Of a DNA stretch of 64,000 bases, positions 63,701-64,000 are shown piece after piece (the stretch's first letter is position 1; every line of letters starts with the position of its first letter). The stretch lies in the NCBI GenBank assembly GCA_001557505.1, contig LSAX01000004.1, forward strand, positions 2,170,001 to 2,234,000. Reading direction: 5' to 3'. This DNA is from Reticulascus tulasneorum (Eukaryota > Ascomycota > Sordariomycetes > Glomerellales > Reticulascaceae). The position numbers were made by a program, and so were the translations under genes. The notes below the pieces were generated by a model. That model was given only the letters and a program-made list of their open reading frames with translations. It had not been told where the DNA came from and searched no databases.

Positions 63701-64000
63701 GAAGCCGACGGTTGGCATACATCCTGGCTAGGGCCTAGGTAGTAAAACTCAGTGCTCTCACTGTAGCAGTGCACCCGAACCATCCTTCCAACGTCCGCGG
63801 TACTACGCAGCAAACATCCAGATAGCGTGGGAACCATTCCTCCTCAGTGGTCCCAAGGTGGCTTCATTGTTAGCTGCCGTTGTTCTTGGGGCCAAAACCC
63901 TGCCAACGTCATCGGGGTCTGTCACAGCGAGATCACTTCGATAGACTGCGAGATTTGGTCTATCACCAGGGTCAAAATCGGGGTAGTTTGAGAAAATTAG
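60751..64000. other. Right-edge spacer with no supportable gene
   Basis: 3.2 kb. The first part is the GT2 gene promoter and leader. An AGT-unit microsatellite lies at 61581-61594. Open frames such as 62191-62472 and 63284-63622 are short and unrecognised. A tRNA-like T-loop string near 63228-63245 (minus strand) does not fold into a tRNA. Confidence 0.4.
61581..61594 (+). repeat. (AGT)n microsatellite
   Basis: Between four and five tandem AGT units. No gene context. Confidence 0.6.

Overview
The window is nuclear DNA of a filamentous ascomycete (Pezizomycotina; I cannot fix the class by eye). Protein genes lie on both strands and are split by short introns (mostly 50-190 nt) with GT-AG ends and CTAAC/CTGAC-like branch sites. 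Families such as Cut12, a Gcn2 kinase with RWD and HisRS-like domains, a fungal GT2 glycosyltransferase and an Nta1 with a very long tail fit this group. I rebuilt 20 protein genes, joining exons by reading frame; every model closes in frame.

Layout. 0.4-13 kb: RIT1 (initiator-tRNA modification) convergent with a HAD phosphatase; a Sis1-type DnaJ chaperone; a UBA/UIM protein that looks like a catalytically dead USP25/28 relative; the Cdc34 E2 enzyme. 13.4-24.1 kb: GCN2 kinase, divergent from a Cut12-type spindle pole body protein, convergent with HIS3, which is divergent from a Derlin. 24.3-46.9 kb is looser, with large spacers: three paralogues (A at 24.3-26.0, B at 37.7-39.2, C at 45.3-46.9 kb) of a 12-cysteine single-pass membrane protein, a secreted two-domain Alt a 1-like protein, Nta1 N-terminal amidase, Cbf5 pseudouridine synthase and a secreted GH43 enzyme. 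47.4-60.8 kb: Sac3 mRNA-export scaffold, Ltv1 and Lsg1 (40S and 60S maturation) from one divergent promoter, and a GT2 membrane glycosyltransferase. 60.8-64 kb holds no gene I can support.

How genes relate. Four genes concern protein quality control or turnover (DnaJ, Cdc34, Derlin, Nta1) and a fifth, the USP-like protein, binds ubiquitin. Gcn2 senses amino-acid starvation and HIS3 is a classic output of that pathway. Cbf5, Ltv1, Lsg1 and Rit1 serve ribosome and translation. These are mostly housekeeping genes and their closeness may be chance.

Most worth a second look: (1) the three 12-Cys membrane proteins, whose ectodomain reads as two tandem 6-Cys modules with a phase-1 intron at the matching place in each; (2) a perfect four-unit heat shock element inside a 34-bp inverted repeat upstream of the DnaJ gene; (3) the duplicated Alt a 1-like secreted protein; (4) the USP-like protein with Pro where the catalytic Cys should be; (5) a 13-nt microexon in NTA1 that completes the catalytic Cys codon. 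No CRISPR array, insertion sequence, rRNA or convincing tRNA was seen.
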